From Xestospongia bergquistia (taxonomy: Eukaryota > Porifera > Demospongiae > Haplosclerida > Petrosiidae): a DNA stretch of 64,000 nt. Positions 1 to 11,694 of the stretch are shown one piece after another; the first letter of the stretch is position 1; the number at the start of each line of letters is the position of its first letter. Under the pieces are notes generated by a model that had not been told where the DNA came from, ran no database searches, and was given only the letters and a program-made list of their open reading frames with translations. The stretch covers positions 3,286,001 through 3,350,000 of the forward strand of contig OZ014416.1 in NCBI GenBank assembly GCA_963965975.1. The letters are read 5' to 3'. The translations under genes and the position numbers were made by a program.

Positions 1-516
1 ATAATCACCTTTCCATGCTTACTTTATCTTAGATGTTTTTTGTAGTTACATTGTATAAACTTATATAAACTAGCCTGTGGTGAGCTCATTTTCTAATAGT
101 ACAAGCAAGGTCATGACTTTACTACCACCAAAACATTGGTGGTAGGAGCCATTCCAATTTTGTTATGCTGTAAGCATGTGTATACGTGGTCTACCAATCA
201 TCTTCCTTTCAGAAGTAATACTAATCAAATCACAAGAAGCCCTCCACTTTTTATGAAGTGTTTATTTTCCCCTTATGAAACTAACATTGTTATGCTAGTG
301 CTTCTCGCTGTTGACTAAAATTAAGATTTTATAGAACTGCCGCCAAATTTAAATTGCACTAATGTTAATTTTGGTAGTTAATAAAGCATCTTATATGTTG
401 GCTGCTTATAAAAGTTTCTATACTGTACTTTGTAGTTCAATATTTTGGCTACTTGTTAATACCAGTAGTTTAGGTTTTTAACTAAAACTATTATGAAATA
501 TTCATTATATTTTTAG
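1..516 (+). other. Intron of RPL23
   Basis: This stretch precedes the first visible L23 exon and ends in TTTTAG. A 60-codon open frame at 136-318 has no recognisable similarity. I see nothing else in it. Confidence 0.6.
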
Positions 517-1569
517 TGATGCCAGCAGTGGTTATTAGGCAAAGAAAGCCGTACAGAAGAAAAGATGGAGTGTTTATTTACTTTGAAGGTAAGACTGCAG
601 TAGTAATAAATAGGTAGTCATGGACTAGTGGTATAAAGTTTTAAAGTTATTATATAATCTGGTTATTATTTAGATAATGCTGGAGTGATTGTTAATGTGA
701 AAGGCGAAATGAAAGGTAATTGGACATATTAGGAATGGGAATAGAGTACTGTGTTATGATCAATATGTTCAGTCATGTTCACTAACACATTACAATTTTG
801 TGTATTTGACTGGCTGGACCCTCTCTCTGTTCAAGCAAAATGGAAATCCTATACTTTAGTATGTGACATTAACCATTTATATACGATAGACGTAAAAAAA
901 CATCACGTAATTAAATGCACATTAATACGGTAGACGTATTTTTACGTCCAGCAATTTTGCTCTCTGTTTTAACAGAGATGGCTCACTAAAATTTTATAAT
1001 AAACAAGTATAAGGTATAATAGTATAAAATATACAGTCTGTAGTTATTTCTTATTTTCATATTTTCACAAGTCGAAAGTATTCACAATGTTTTGCAATTG
1101 TAGAAGACGCTGTTGTTTGCAATTTATCTTAGCTTTTTGTTCTGAAACAAATATATTTTCACAAAAAGTGACTGATGAAGTTATTTGCAGGGTTACAATG
1201 CCATACAAAATTTGTCACTACTTAATCTTAGTCATTACTTAATCTTAGATAACATCTATTAAACTGATCCTGATCCCTTAAACCTTATATATATGAATTC
1301 CTGTTGGACTATTGCTAACATATACTATAACATGTGTAAACCCACACCCACTATAATGATTGGAATTATAATTTTTCAAAGATTAAGTTATCCATCTTCA
1401 AAATGTTCTACTCATGAAAATTACCAACCATAGTTGTAAATACTTTCTTTACAAAATACATTACCAGTTACCTTCATTTTTTACAGGGTCTACTGTGACT
1501 GGTCCAGTTGCTAAAGAATGTGCAGATATTTGGCCAAGAATAGCTTCAAATGCCAGCAGTATAGCATAG
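517..1569 (+). CDS. RPL23: Ribosomal protein L23 (uL14), 3' exons, 5' end outside window
   Basis: This is the C-terminal half of cytosolic large-subunit ribosomal protein uL14, which sits at the subunit interface of the 60S subunit. Three exons can be read: 517-588, 674-715 and 1487-1569. Each is bounded by AG/GT, and the phases join cleanly. They encode [18 protein letters not shown], then [15 protein letters not shown], then [20 protein letters not shown], ending SSIA and a TAG stop. This matches roughly the last 65 of the 140 residues typical of eukaryotic L23, with few substitutions. The first half is upstream of the window, and 1-516 is intron. No lesion is visible. A beta-tubulin gene follows on the same strand 861 bp downstream. 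I am very sure of the family. Confidence 0.95.
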
Positions 1570-2430
1570 ACAGAAGGAGTAGTGACATTTTAATGTATTA
1601 TGTCACTATTTTGAAAATATTGTAATTGTTTTAAAAAGTGTAAAATTAGGCTCACCCACATCACTAATTAGTACGTCTATGAGAGTGGAGTTTATCACAA
1701 GGATATGGTAGATATGCCGTTTCATTTTGATAGGAACTACTTGAATTTGTGAAATTTCATTGTGAATACGAGTATTAATAATAATTATAGAAGTAGATTA
1801 GTGCTGGGTGGTTGAGAAAGAGGGAGAGTAGGGCAAATTCCTGTAACCCTATTGTAATGGAATGCCCCAAGAATAGCAATTAGCAAATGTTATTTTCTTG
1901 TTAGATATGTTTTCAGGACGAATATATATCTTGTGCACTAGATATAATTGCATGTCTAATTACTTTTGTTATTACTTTTCATGGAATGCATGCATATTAG
2001 ACTCTACACATATAACTTATCTATTTACATGTGCACACACAGTACATGTATATGTATGTAGTAAGGTTTTGCCTACCATGGTTTTATTTAGTGTTTTACA
2101 TGTTTGGGCGAGATGGCTACACAACTTGAGTGGAAGTTATACCTAATTTTATAGTGAGAAATAAAAAAGATACACATCAGTAAAATACCTATATTGTTAC
2201 TGTTTCCTCAAATTAATACAACAACTCAAGCAATTACATCATTCACAATTACATGTCAACGCTAAACTGCAGTATGGGCTTTATCGAATGAACTTTGAAC
2301 TTTGAAGAACAAATTCATACGTGTAGATGTACACGTGTTACTATGAATGTTGTTATATTTTGCTGCATGTGCAGTGCGTCGAATTAGAGCAAAGCCATCT
2401 TTATAATACTCATTTTGCAGATATTTTAAA
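1570..2430. other. Intergenic, RPL23 to beta-tubulin
   Basis: AT-rich spacer containing the L23 3' UTR and presumably the tubulin promoter. No TATA box or other element stands out clearly. A short open frame at 1898-2146 looks like chance. Confidence 0.5.
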
Positions 2431-3920
2431 ATGCGTGAGATTGTTCATTTACAAGCTGGCCAATGTGGCAACCAGATTGGATCTAAAGTAACTTACTTAA
2501 AATTTTAATAAATATACATAAGTTTTCTTCTTCCAAAGTTCTGGGAAGTTATTTCTGATGAACATGGTATTGACTCAACTGGAACATATATTGGTAATTC
2601 TGACCTGGAACTACAACGTATTAATGTATACTACAATGAGGCTACTGGTGGTAAATATGTACCTAGAGCTATACTAGTTGATTTAGAGCCTGGGACAATG
2701 GACTCTGTTCGATCAGGACCATTTGGTCAACTTTTTCGTCCAGACAACATTATATTTGGTATGTTCTAAAACTTAAAGATTATAACAATTTCATATGCTA
2801 AATTCAGGTCAAAATGGAGCTGGCAACAACTGGGCTAAAGGCCATTATACTGATGGAGCTGATTTAATGGAATCTGTTATGGATGTTATTAGGACAGAAG
2901 CTGAAAAGTGTGACTGTCTTCAAGGCTTCCAGCTCGCCCATTCCATCGGTGGTGGTACAGGTTCGGGTATGGGAACACTCCTTATTTCCAAAATTCGTGA
3001 AGAGTATCCAGATAGAATGATGAGCACTTTCAGTGTCATGCCATCTCCTAAAGTCTCTAATTCTGTAGTTGAACCTTATAATGCCACACTCTCCGTCCAT
3101 CAGCTTGTTGAGAATACTGACATGACTTTCTGCATTGACAACGAAGCTCTTTATAATATTTGTTCCCATACTCTTAAATTGACATCTCCTACATATGCTG
3201 ATCTCAACCATCTTGTTTCAGTTACTATGAGTGGTGTCACTACCTGTCTGCGATTTCCTGGTCAACTTAATGCCGACTTGCGCAAGCTTGCTGTTAACAC
3301 AATCCCTTTCCCACGCCTTCATTTTTTCATGCCTGGTTTTGCTCCTCTAACTAGCCGTGAGTCACAGCAGTACCGTGTCTTGACAGTCCCTGAACTGACC
3401 CAGCAAATGTTTGATGCTAAGAACATGATGACAGATTGTGACCCTCGCCATGGGCGTTACCTTACAGTAGCTGCCATTTTTCGTGGACGAATGTCCACGA
3501 AGGAAGTTGACGAACAAATACTTAATATGCAGAACAAAAACAGCTCCTATTTTGTAGAGTGGATCCCGAACAATGTCAAGACTGCTGTTTGTGATGTTGC
3601 TTCTCGTGGTACAAAGATGTCTGCTACCTTTATTGGCAACAATACTGCTATTCAGGAGGTTTTTAAGCGTATAGGTGAGCAATTTCTTGCAATGTTTCGA
3701 CGCAAGGCTTACTTGCATTGGTATACTAATGAAGGGATGGATGATATGGAATTCACTGAGGTAAGTGTAACATATGTCTGTATACTAATAATATACGTTT
3801 TCTCCTTAGGCTGAGTCCAATATGAATGACTTGGTATCTGAGTACCAACAATACCAAGATTTAAATGTTGATGATAATGATGAAAAAGGAGATGATCCAG
3901 AGATGGAAGAAGTGGCCTAA
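2431..3920 (+). CDS. TUBB: Beta-tubulin, four exons, complete
   Basis: This encodes beta-tubulin, the GTP-hydrolysing partner of alpha-tubulin in microtubules. The exons are 2431-2487, 2539-2758, 2808-3760 and 3810-3920, all with GT-AG introns of 49-51 bp. The total is 1341 nt, or 446 residues plus stop, which is the normal family length. The start is fixed by [21 protein letters not shown] is the tetrapeptide known in animals to mediate co-translational autoregulation of tubulin mRNA. The tubulin signature GGGTGSGMG is in exon 3, and the C-terminal tail is acidic and ends PEMEEVA. Exon 3 carries most of the protein, so an internal ATG at 2795 is not the true start. No lesion is seen, and it appears to be an ordinary functional gene. 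The exact isotype cannot be assigned from this sequence alone. Confidence 0.97.
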
Positions 3921-4799
3921 TAAGCATGACTTTGTCCTTATAGAGCTGATCTTACATTTTCTAATTTTTGCTAGTGCTGCTATTAGTTATAGAACATAGT
4001 GTTGGATAATTTATGTTACATTAGTTTAGATACCAAATGAGTTAAATTTCTGAAGAAAAAATATTACTCAATTTATTGCTAAGAAAAAAGACGGTACAAA
4101 CTGCTGTATATACCTTTCATTTAATGCCTTACAATTGGTGAGTGCATAGCCATTCCTCTGAAAATGTGCTACATGCAATTAAATAAGCATTAATACATGT
4201 AATGAATTTTGAAGCCATGCATACTATTGAGTGTAAAAAGTTTCTGAAACCAACCCTTGCAGTATAACAGCACTATCTAGAAGTTGGCCAATGGCGTTTG
4301 CTTTGATTAAAGTGCATGTGTTTGCTTGTTGTTTTACCATTTACTTTAAATTAAAAGATCAAATTCCTGTCTAGTTGTGAATAAAATTAGCGCACCAAAT
4401 ATGGTTTACAACCAAAGTATATTAATTGGAGATGTGTTTATTGAGTTTGCATTTTATATAATTATACGTTAGTTGGAAGGATACTAAATCTGTGTCTATA
4501 ATAAAATCATAGAAAACTAGTGTAAGACAGATTAAACTGCAACAAAATGTTTAATAGACACTCAACAAGGTTTCCAATGCGAATGTCAAATAGAGGCAAA
4601 AAATGTAATGACCTGTGAGATGCAAGTTGATGACACACAGACTTTTAAGACACTGTATGAAAAGCCAAGATTGCTTTTGTTGTTATATCTTAAAGACAAG
4701 TTGTGATCATATCTACATGTCATTGTCATCTCTATTTTGGTATTCCTCCATGCAATGGAGTATTGAGTCATGGATCTTAATAGTAACATTACCTTGACA
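3921..4799. other. Beta-tubulin 3' UTR and spacer
   Basis: AT-rich spacer between the tubulin stop and the first duplicated block. Two overlapping 60-72 codon frames on opposite strands near 4586-4804 show no family resemblance. I see nothing else. Confidence 0.5.
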
Positions 4800-5335
4800 T
4801 TCACTTAATGATGCTTAAACAATGTTTTACTTAAACTTAATATGTATTAATAATAATATACCTAATATATCATACTGAAATTTTCTTTATTATAGAAGGA
4901 CATGCTTGATTTAGTAATGATAATGAAACAGACACCCTAAGTGTTCCTGGACATGCCTGTAGGAGAACAATTTCATTCTTGGCAATTAATATGGAAGGAA
5001 AATCCTCCAAATTGTCCACTTTTACATAAATATAATCTTTTAGATATGAACATGTGATTAATTAAACCTAGAAGAAAGTTTGGAGGTTGTGGGACTGAAG
5101 TAATTGTCATACACTCTTATATCTAATCCCTAATTATGTGTGTGGCTCAAACATGTGTAAGAGGTATGTTTTTCCACTGTTAGATTTTGACCTGCTAAAA
5201 AAAGTCTATAAAATTGGTAACTCCATGCTAGCTGTAACTAAATTTATGTTTAATTAATAATCCATTTTTTAGGATATGGATAAACTTTGTACAATAAGAC
5301 AGTTACTTACCACTCTACAAATGAAAACAAGGCAG
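4800..5335 (-). repeat. Q block, inverted copy
   Basis: Read on the minus strand this matches 27210-27760 and, in part, 13590-14050, 24610-24830, 52185-52400 and 62480-62700. Shared landmarks are CCTAAGTGTTCCTGGACATG and AAGTTTGGAGGTTGTG. Short open stretches exist on both strands, but I do not recognise a protein. It sits downstream of the FEM1-like fragment here and at 27210, so the two travelled together. Confidence 0.75.
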
Positions 5336-5411
5336 CATAGTCTTCTCAAAAGTCTACAGATATCTCTATATAACATTATTAATATTCGTAAAATTAAGCA
5401 TGCAAACAAAA

Positions 5412-5922
5412 CTAATTTAACTTAACGTATGTCAAACAATTCTGAGGAAAATAATCTAACTGCTTAAAGTAACGACAATCATGTAGCTTGATAAAGTCTA
5501 TAAAATAAGAAGGTAGTCCTTCATAAGGTATACAGTACTTCACTACAGCATTAGCTGCTATACAATAGAGAGATAAAGAAAGGTGTGGAAACATAAAACT
5601 TTGTATGATGGAACCTTTGATTTGACTATGTCACTGAACAATGTCAGGCCTTTACTGTTTGTTGTGTCTACATGAGCATCATATTCCAATAATATCCTTG
5701 TAACTTCCTCTATCCTTTCAACTTTGTATGCATTAACTGCCTTTTTAAAAGCAACTTGAAGTAAAGTTCTTCCATCCCATCCAACATCATTTACTACAGC
5801 ATCACCTCCTACTTCAAGGAGATGACACAGTAGTGAAGGGTATCGGTAAATGAAAATAGTGTTAGACAAAAGTAATTCTAATCCTTCTGGATAATAAAGA
5901 AAGCTTAAAACAAATTTTTTGG
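5412..5922 (-). pseudogene. FEM1-like C-terminal exon (minus copy), frameshifted
   Basis: Read on the minus strand from an acceptor ending at 5923, this exon encodes ankyrin-type segments (LLEVGGDAVVNDVGWDGRTL, then ILLEYDAHVDTTNSKGLTLF). They are followed by YCIAANAVVKYCIPYEG and FIKLH. That end resembles the FEM1 family C-terminus, where animal FEM1A/B/C have a cysteine-rich 'LQCLAARA', then 'IPYKG', then 'LH'. FEM1 proteins are substrate receptors of CUL2 ubiquitin ligases that read C-terminal degrons. Compared with the paralogous copy at 26621-27100, this copy has lost one base between the SKVPSYK segment and the cysteine segment, so the frame breaks. Upstream FEM1 ankyrin repeats are absent from the window. 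It is preceded (minus sense) by an R array. The FEM1 assignment is from memory of family motifs. Confidence 0.68.
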
Positions 5923-5989
5923 CTAAAGAGATTAACTCAAAAGGAAAAGAGAAGTAGTAGATTCACAGCTCTTTATCCCCATGGAAAAC

Positions 5990-7020
5990 AATAGTAATAC
6001 CTGACGTTTGTCATCTGGTACATGAGATCATCACTACCAGTCATCATTTGTCCATCCTATTAAATAGTTCATTCAGTAGAAAATTGTACTATTTGATTAG
6101 ATCATAAATCTATTAGAGTGACAAAAGGGTCAGTAGTATCGTACTTATAGCATAGTATAAGTATTATGATACAACTATCATCATTCCCAAGCACTCAACT
6201 AGAACATCGCCTAGAGAATAAAAACAACTGCAGAATAAAAATGGGCAGTTAGAATTAATGATATATTAAAATCAATCTTACATAGAGTTGTTATTAGAGA
6301 CCTACACTACATCATCTCCAGTCTAGTCATCAAAGTATCACTATAGAATACAAGGAGTTTAGTACAAAATTGTCAAAATTAATGAGAGATCAAACTTACA
6401 GTCTAAAAAGTTATTGAGAAACCTTTACATCATGTATTCCTACACACTAGATCAAAATTCAGCTAAAAATTAAAACACATGTTTAATATAGAACTGTCCA
6501 CATTATTATAACTTACAGTAGTTATCACATCAGATCAAAGCTTATTCAGTAGACAATTATATTATTTAATAACTCAATTTATAGAAAGTGTCTACAAATG
6601 TTATCAGATCATTTCTTACTAAAAGTAACAGAATGTTTTGTTCTAACATTATAGTTACTATACAACTCACAACCACTAGAACATTATATCATTACACTAC
6701 AGAACAAATAGTTAGTAAATTAGTAATTTAATAATAGATATGACTTACATATATAGTATATATTATAGGACTATACTAGATCTAGATCATCACATGTTGA
6801 TGTAGAGTAAATTACTATTATAATAGAAGAGAACAAACAGTAAAAACATTTATTTAATATAAGTGTTCTATTAACTTACTAGAAGTAGGACAATCATCTC
6901 CAATATATCAGTAAACAGACCTATTCTACTCTATCCTAAAAGAAGGTATCATTTAAATTGTTGAGTTTATAACTCTCAATTAGTTGATGATCATCTCCAG
7001 TAGAAAACAGTCCTACTATA
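5990..7020 (-). other. R array 4: exon-like, stop-rich segments (minus)
   Basis: On the minus strand this repeats the layout described at 20427-21310. Short segments begin after TAG and end at GTAAG, with candidate introns around 55-65 bp and a TTTACTAACT branch-like motif before CTGTAG. Most junctions are conserved, though some donors differ. The array ends in ACAAACGTCAG followed by GTATTA and leads to the acceptor of the FEM1-like exon at 5922. No open frame crosses it. See the finding at 20427. Confidence 0.65.
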
Positions 7021-7104
7021 AAATGAAAAATAGTTATTATAACAGAGCAGCAATAATAATTATTATAAATTGACAAGAGTCTGTTCTATATTAATATTAC
7101 TTAT

Positions 7105-8711
7105 ACTCTGTCCGAGTTGAGAAAAGCCACCCAGACGTGTGAATAACTTTGCCGTTTTACGTGCTATCCACATGGGACTTGCACCAATCGATTCAGCTTG
7201 CAAACGCGCATTATATATATAAAATTTGGCTCTCTAGCGCTACGAGAAAGTACCAAACTATAAAACTCCATACATTTTGAATGGCATACCTTTCGCATAC
7301 TTTAAATTGCACACCTTCGAGCAGATAACAAAAATCGATTTTCACCTCGAAAAGTCAGTCGACTATCACCGAGAAGCCAGCCGACTATCACGTGGCAAGT
7401 CAAAATTACAATTCTAATTATACGAATAAATGCCTTTGTATCAATTGTTACTATTAAAATAATAACCAGGTATCGTCTTTTGCGATTTTGGGCAGCTATA
7501 AAGCCACCATGGTTTTGAAAAAAACTTTTTGACAAAAAAGGAAAACTGAAAATGTCTAAAATTATTCGTCATCAGAACTGTCAGATTGATCGGAATCATC
7601 AGACTCATCCGATTCATCGCCAACTCGAATGATGAACTCATCCACTAGCTCCTCATAGAGGCCATCATTAGACCAATAGTGGTCTTCAAAGTGGATCTTA
7701 ACATGTTGAATGAGGCTCTTCCAACAGTCAGGTGTCACAACATCAAAACCCTTCCATGCCAGCTGCTCTACCTCACGGAGATTAAACATCTGAGTATTGG
7801 CCTTTATGTGACCTTTAACCTGTGCCCATGCCAACTCAATTGGATTGAGAGTGCAGTGAGCAACAGGCAGCCAGACAAACTAATGACCTGTATGATGTAC
7901 ATATCTATAAATAAAATATTATCTTGACTGAGTACTTACTTACCAGTGGCAGAAGCCATGTCATCAACAACACAGCGAGGGGTGGGTTTCAATCTTTGTA
8001 TGATGCTATACAATTCAGATTTCAAGGCATTTCTTGGGAATTCAATTCCCTTTGCCTGAAGCCAATCTTGCATCTTTTTTTTTTGTCCAACTTTTGACAG
8101 GGACAGGGTCACTACGACAACTATGATATGTGGCATTATCCATGACAATAAGACTATTAGCTGGAACATTTGGGAGAAGTTTGGTAGCAAACCACTCCTC
8201 AAAATGATCAGCAGTCATCTCATCATGGTAATCACCAGTATTTTTTTGGATCTGACCGCGAAAGAGGTTATCCTCTTTCAATTCAACAAGCAACTTGGAC
8301 AGTGTCACATGTTGTTTTGTCTGATAAAGGTGGTATATTTTTCGTCTGATGGCTTCACGATCAAAATCATCAACTAACAGGCGTCTGGAGACTGAGTATC
8401 TCTTCGTTGGACTAGTGAAGGCAGCTCCCCCTGTGTCAACTTTCTCCTTCCGTATCTTTTTGAGTCCATTTGTGCCTGCCAAGTTCCTTGAACTATTCAT
8501 AGACATTCACAGCAACCTCCTTTGTTTGTGATCGCAATCTTTTTCCACTTGGCATGTTTACAAGCACGAGAAAAAATGTGGTGTGTTCGCATGACATCCA
8601 CATGAACAAATAATGAATACACTTAACACGTACTTCAGCGCTAACAGGCGAGGAAATACCTCACCTTACATTCCATGCATAAAACACCTTTTTTGTAATA
8701 AGGGGCTTATC
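7105..8711 (-). mobile_element. Insertion carrying a degenerate DDE transposase
   Basis: The flanks on both sides (to about 7104 and from about 8712) match adjoining sequence at 20270-20350. The interior therefore looks like an insertion into the inverted arm, replacing roughly two dozen bases. It carries the transposase remnant at 7562-8555. I could not find matching terminal inverted repeats or a clear target duplication at the apparent ends, so the exact limits are approximate. Confidence 0.55.
7562..8555 (-). pseudogene. DDE-superfamily transposase (Tc1/mariner-like), internally deleted
   Basis: On the minus strand the frame starts MPSGKRLRSQTKEVAVNVYE and soon hits a TAG. It continues in another frame with KKIRKEKVDTGGAAFTSP and DDFDREAIRRKIYHLYQTKQ, then GDYHDEMTADHFEEWF and the catalytic-strand motif SLIVMDNATYHS. 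A frame change falls at an A8 run (8077-8084), after which MQDWLQAKGIEFP follows. Near a possible small intron (about 7876-7940) come VAHCTLNPIELAWAQVKGHI and an acidic C-terminus. This order fits the metazoan IS630/Tc1-like 'DDE_3' endonucleases. The N-terminal helix-turn-helix and the central part holding the first catalytic Asp are missing compared with what I remember of the family, so it cannot be an active enzyme. It is a plain DNA transposon remnant with at least two frameshift or stop lesions. Confidence 0.75.
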
Positions 8712-8879
8712 TCATGTCAGTTATTAGGGATAAAGAGAAGAGCCTACACTTCACAAACACCAGCTAATAAAATGTAACCATCAAATCCTCCAGGCCAGCA
8801 CAAACTTCACCTTCAAAACCTATACAGATACCAGTAATACAATGACAATGAGATGTCAGTATTAGAGATGTCAGCATTA
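8712..8879 (-). repeat. Inverted copy of the R-array upstream flank
   Basis: Contains CATGTCAGTTATTAGGG and AAAGAGAAGAG, also seen at 10272 and, inverted, at 20285 and 58745. It marks the point where the DDE insertion ends and the inverted arm resumes. Confidence 0.6.
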
Positions 8880-9612
8880 ATTTACAAAAAAATTACAAAG
8901 GGAGTTAAATATTATACACACACATAAGCGGTAAATATGCAACACACACAATGGTTAACAATTACAAAATAGAAGGGGTTAAATTATTCAGGATTATACA
9001 GCACACATAAACGGGTAAATATGCAACGCAATGGTAACAATTATGAAATGAAGAGTTAAATAATTCAAGATTATCCGACACAAATAAGGGGTTAATACAC
9101 AACACACACAATGGTTAACAATTACAAAAAAGAAGGAGTTAAATTATTCAGGATTATACAGCACACATAAATGGGTAAATATGCAACACAATGGTAACAA
9201 TTATGGGTGAAATAATTCAAGATTATACGACACACACAAGGTGTTAATACACAACATACTCAATGGTTAACAATTACAAAACAGAAGGGATTAAATTATT
9301 CCGGACTATACAGCACACATAAACAGGTAAATATGCAATGCAATGGTAACAATTATGAAATGGGGAGTTAAATAATTCAAGATTATACAACACAAAGGGG
9401 TTAATACACAACATAATCAATGGTTAACAATTACGAAAAAGAAGGGGTTAAATTATTCAGGATTATACAGCACACAAAAGTGTGTAAATATGCAACACAA
9501 TGGTAACAATTATGAAATGGAGGGTTAAATAATTCAAGTATATGACACACGCAAGGGGTTAATACACAACACACTCAATGGTTAACTATTACGAAACAGA
9601 AGAAGTTAATTT
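8880..9612 (-). repeat. 157-bp satellite, array of about 4-5 units
   Basis: A tandem repeat with spacing of 152-160 bp (AGAAGG anchors at 8971, 9131, 9283, 9440 and about 9598). Each unit holds two related halves, TTAAATTATTCAGGATTATA and a TTAAATAATTCAAGATTATA-like half, plus ATGGTTAACAATTAC. Inverted partial arrays lie at 22085-22335, 50408-50560 and 60540-60800. Confidence 0.85.
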
Positions 9613-9624
9613 ATTAATGTACAT

Positions 9625-10170
9625 AAGGTCATCATTACCAGTAACATTAACCTTTCTATCCTATTATAAAACATTGAGGTTCATTTAGTAGACATTGCAT
9701 TATATAATAATTCAACTTACAGTAGGTATGTTAACAAATGTTATCAGATCATCTCTTATTAGTATATTGATAGACCTACTAAATGTAACAGAAATTGTTT
9801 TGTTCTAACATTATAGTTACTATACAACTCACAACCATTAGAACCTTATATCATTACACTACAGAACAAGTAGTTAGTAAATTAGTAATTTGATAATAGA
9901 TATGACTTACATATATAGTATATCATAGGACTATACTAGATGTAGATCATCACATGTTGATGTAGAATAAATTACTATTATAATAGAAGAGAATAAATAG
10001 TAAAACAATTATTTAATAAGTGTTTCTATTAACTTACTAGAAGAAAAACACTCATCTCTAATAGATCAGCAAACAGACCTGTTCTATCCTAAATGTAGGT
10101 ATTATTTAAATTGAGTTTATAACTCTCAATTAGTTGATGATCATCTCCAGTAGAAAACAGTCCTACTAAA
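9625..10170 (-). other. R array 5, truncated (minus)
   Basis: Read on the minus strand this carries the first few exon-like segments and GTAAG/TAG junctions of the R array. It stops within the GGTTAATGTTACTGGTAATG segment, where it abuts the 157-bp satellite. The later segments and the GAT repeat are missing. Confidence 0.6.
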
Positions 10171-10259
10171 AAACGAAAAGTAGTTATTATACAGAGCAGC
10201 AATAATAATAATTATTATAAATTGACAAGATTCTGTTGTATATTAAAATTACTTGTAAT

Positions 10260-10790
10260 TGTAGTGTACAACAGTCCATGTCAGTTATTAGGGATAAAGA
10301 GAAGAGTTTAGATTTCATAGACATCTGCTATAAAACCTGACCTTCAAACTCTCCAGGCCAATACAAACCATGAATGAAAACTTACCAAAAACCCTGATGC
10401 CAATGAACAGGACACCAAAAATTCTAGATGCAATACTGAAGTAAATATTCAGATGCCAGTAAAAAATAATGTAGTAAATTTTAGATGCCAGTAAAAAATA
10501 CTGAAATAAATTTTTAGATGCCAGTAAAAAATACTGTTGTAAATTTTTAGATGCCAGTAAAAATACTGTAGTAAATTTTTAGATGCCAGCAAAAATATAG
10601 TAAAAAATACTGAAATAAAATTTTAGTTGCCTGTAAAAAATACTGAAGTAAAATTCTAGATGCAAGTAAAAAATACTGAAGTAAAATTTTAGATGCCAGT
10701 AAGAGAACTGGATTAAAATTAGAGATGACAGTAAAAGAAGTAAAGTAAAATTTTAGATGCCAGTAAGAGAACTGACACTACAGAATTTAT
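10260..10790 (-). repeat. 33-bp minisatellite, inverted array
   Basis: Tandem units around 33-45 bp with the core TTTTTAGATGCCAGTAAAAA. The reverse complement is at 19650-20240 and 58200-58710. No coding potential. Confidence 0.85.
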
Positions 10791-11039
10791 GTAAGATATA
10801 TCAAGAAAAGAATAGAACATCTTTAGTCTACGAAAGTACTGAAAAACTAATGAATGTAGGGTACAGACAATAAAATTAATAATATAACATAATACAAAGT
10901 GTTATAGAACAGCTGCAGGAGATGGATGTTAAAGATAACATAGAGGGCTAGGTTACAGGAGGTTGTTGGTGTTGAGACATTTGTATATATTAAATTGAAA
11001 TAATAGGACATTATATGGTTGTACAACAAGACATCCATT
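10791..11039 (-). repeat. Inverted copy of spacer 19200-19450
   Basis: Contains ATGTAGGGTACAGACAATA, the complement of sequence at 19385-19405 and near 57940. The 63-codon frame on the minus strand is not recognisable and not kept in the other copies. Confidence 0.6.
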
Positions 11040-11340
11040 CATGTACATGTCAGAGGGTGACTTTATACCATATTGTAGGACATTATGTGATAAAAACATG
11101 TCACAGGATTAAATTGCATCATAACGGTCGCAAAAGGTTTTATGTATGCATGTCACAGAACTAGGTTGTATCATAGGATATATTGTGGTATGAGTAAGAA
11201 GATATTTATGTATAAATATGTCAAAATGTTGTACATACGTGTCACAGGACTAGGTTACATACGATTATGTGGTTTTATGAGGTTTGTATACATGTATGTC
11301 ACAGGGCTAGGTTGTAATTCTCTGATAACTGTTGCGAAAT
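11040..11340 (-). repeat. 92-bp satellite, inverted array (3-4 units)
   Basis: Units built on GTCACAGGACTAGGTTGTA and ATGTCACAGGACTAGGTTA, the complement of the arrays at 18180-18960 and 56880-57530. Confidence 0.8.
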
Positions 11341-11694
11341 AATTTTTTTACACTCTCTACAGTGATGTTGGTACTTTGTTTCTACAACAAAGATAGTGAT
11401 CTGGGAAGTAACGAAATTTAGTCAAGAGTAACTTTAATCACAAATATATGTATATGCATGTCTTCACTGAGAAGCCTTTACCTTAGTTTTTCTAGAGCAT
11501 ATTAATTTTACTTGAGTTGGTACATACATTGATAAAATACAATATTCTTTGCATGCTTAGAATATGCAATGAGCCTTAAAGTACACGTATAATATGATAT
11601 GTCTTAGCATTCCTCTTAATAGCATAGAGTATAGGTCTAGTGCATGTACTGTATAGAACTTGTTTTTATAGTTCATTCAAGGATTAAATGTTAC
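11341..11694. other. Spacer without recognised feature
   Basis: AT-rich spacer between the inverted arm and the first 28-bp array. I see no gene or repeat in it. Confidence 0.5.

Noticed and set aside
1165-1275. Possible C/D snoRNA in the RPL23 intron (CTGATGAA and CTGA boxes)
   Set aside because: Ribosomal protein introns often host snoRNAs, but I see no convincing terminal stem or guide region, and the boxes are short enough to be chance.
2864-3211. Minus-strand ORFs across beta-tubulin
   Set aside because: Shadows of the highly constrained plus-strand tubulin exon.
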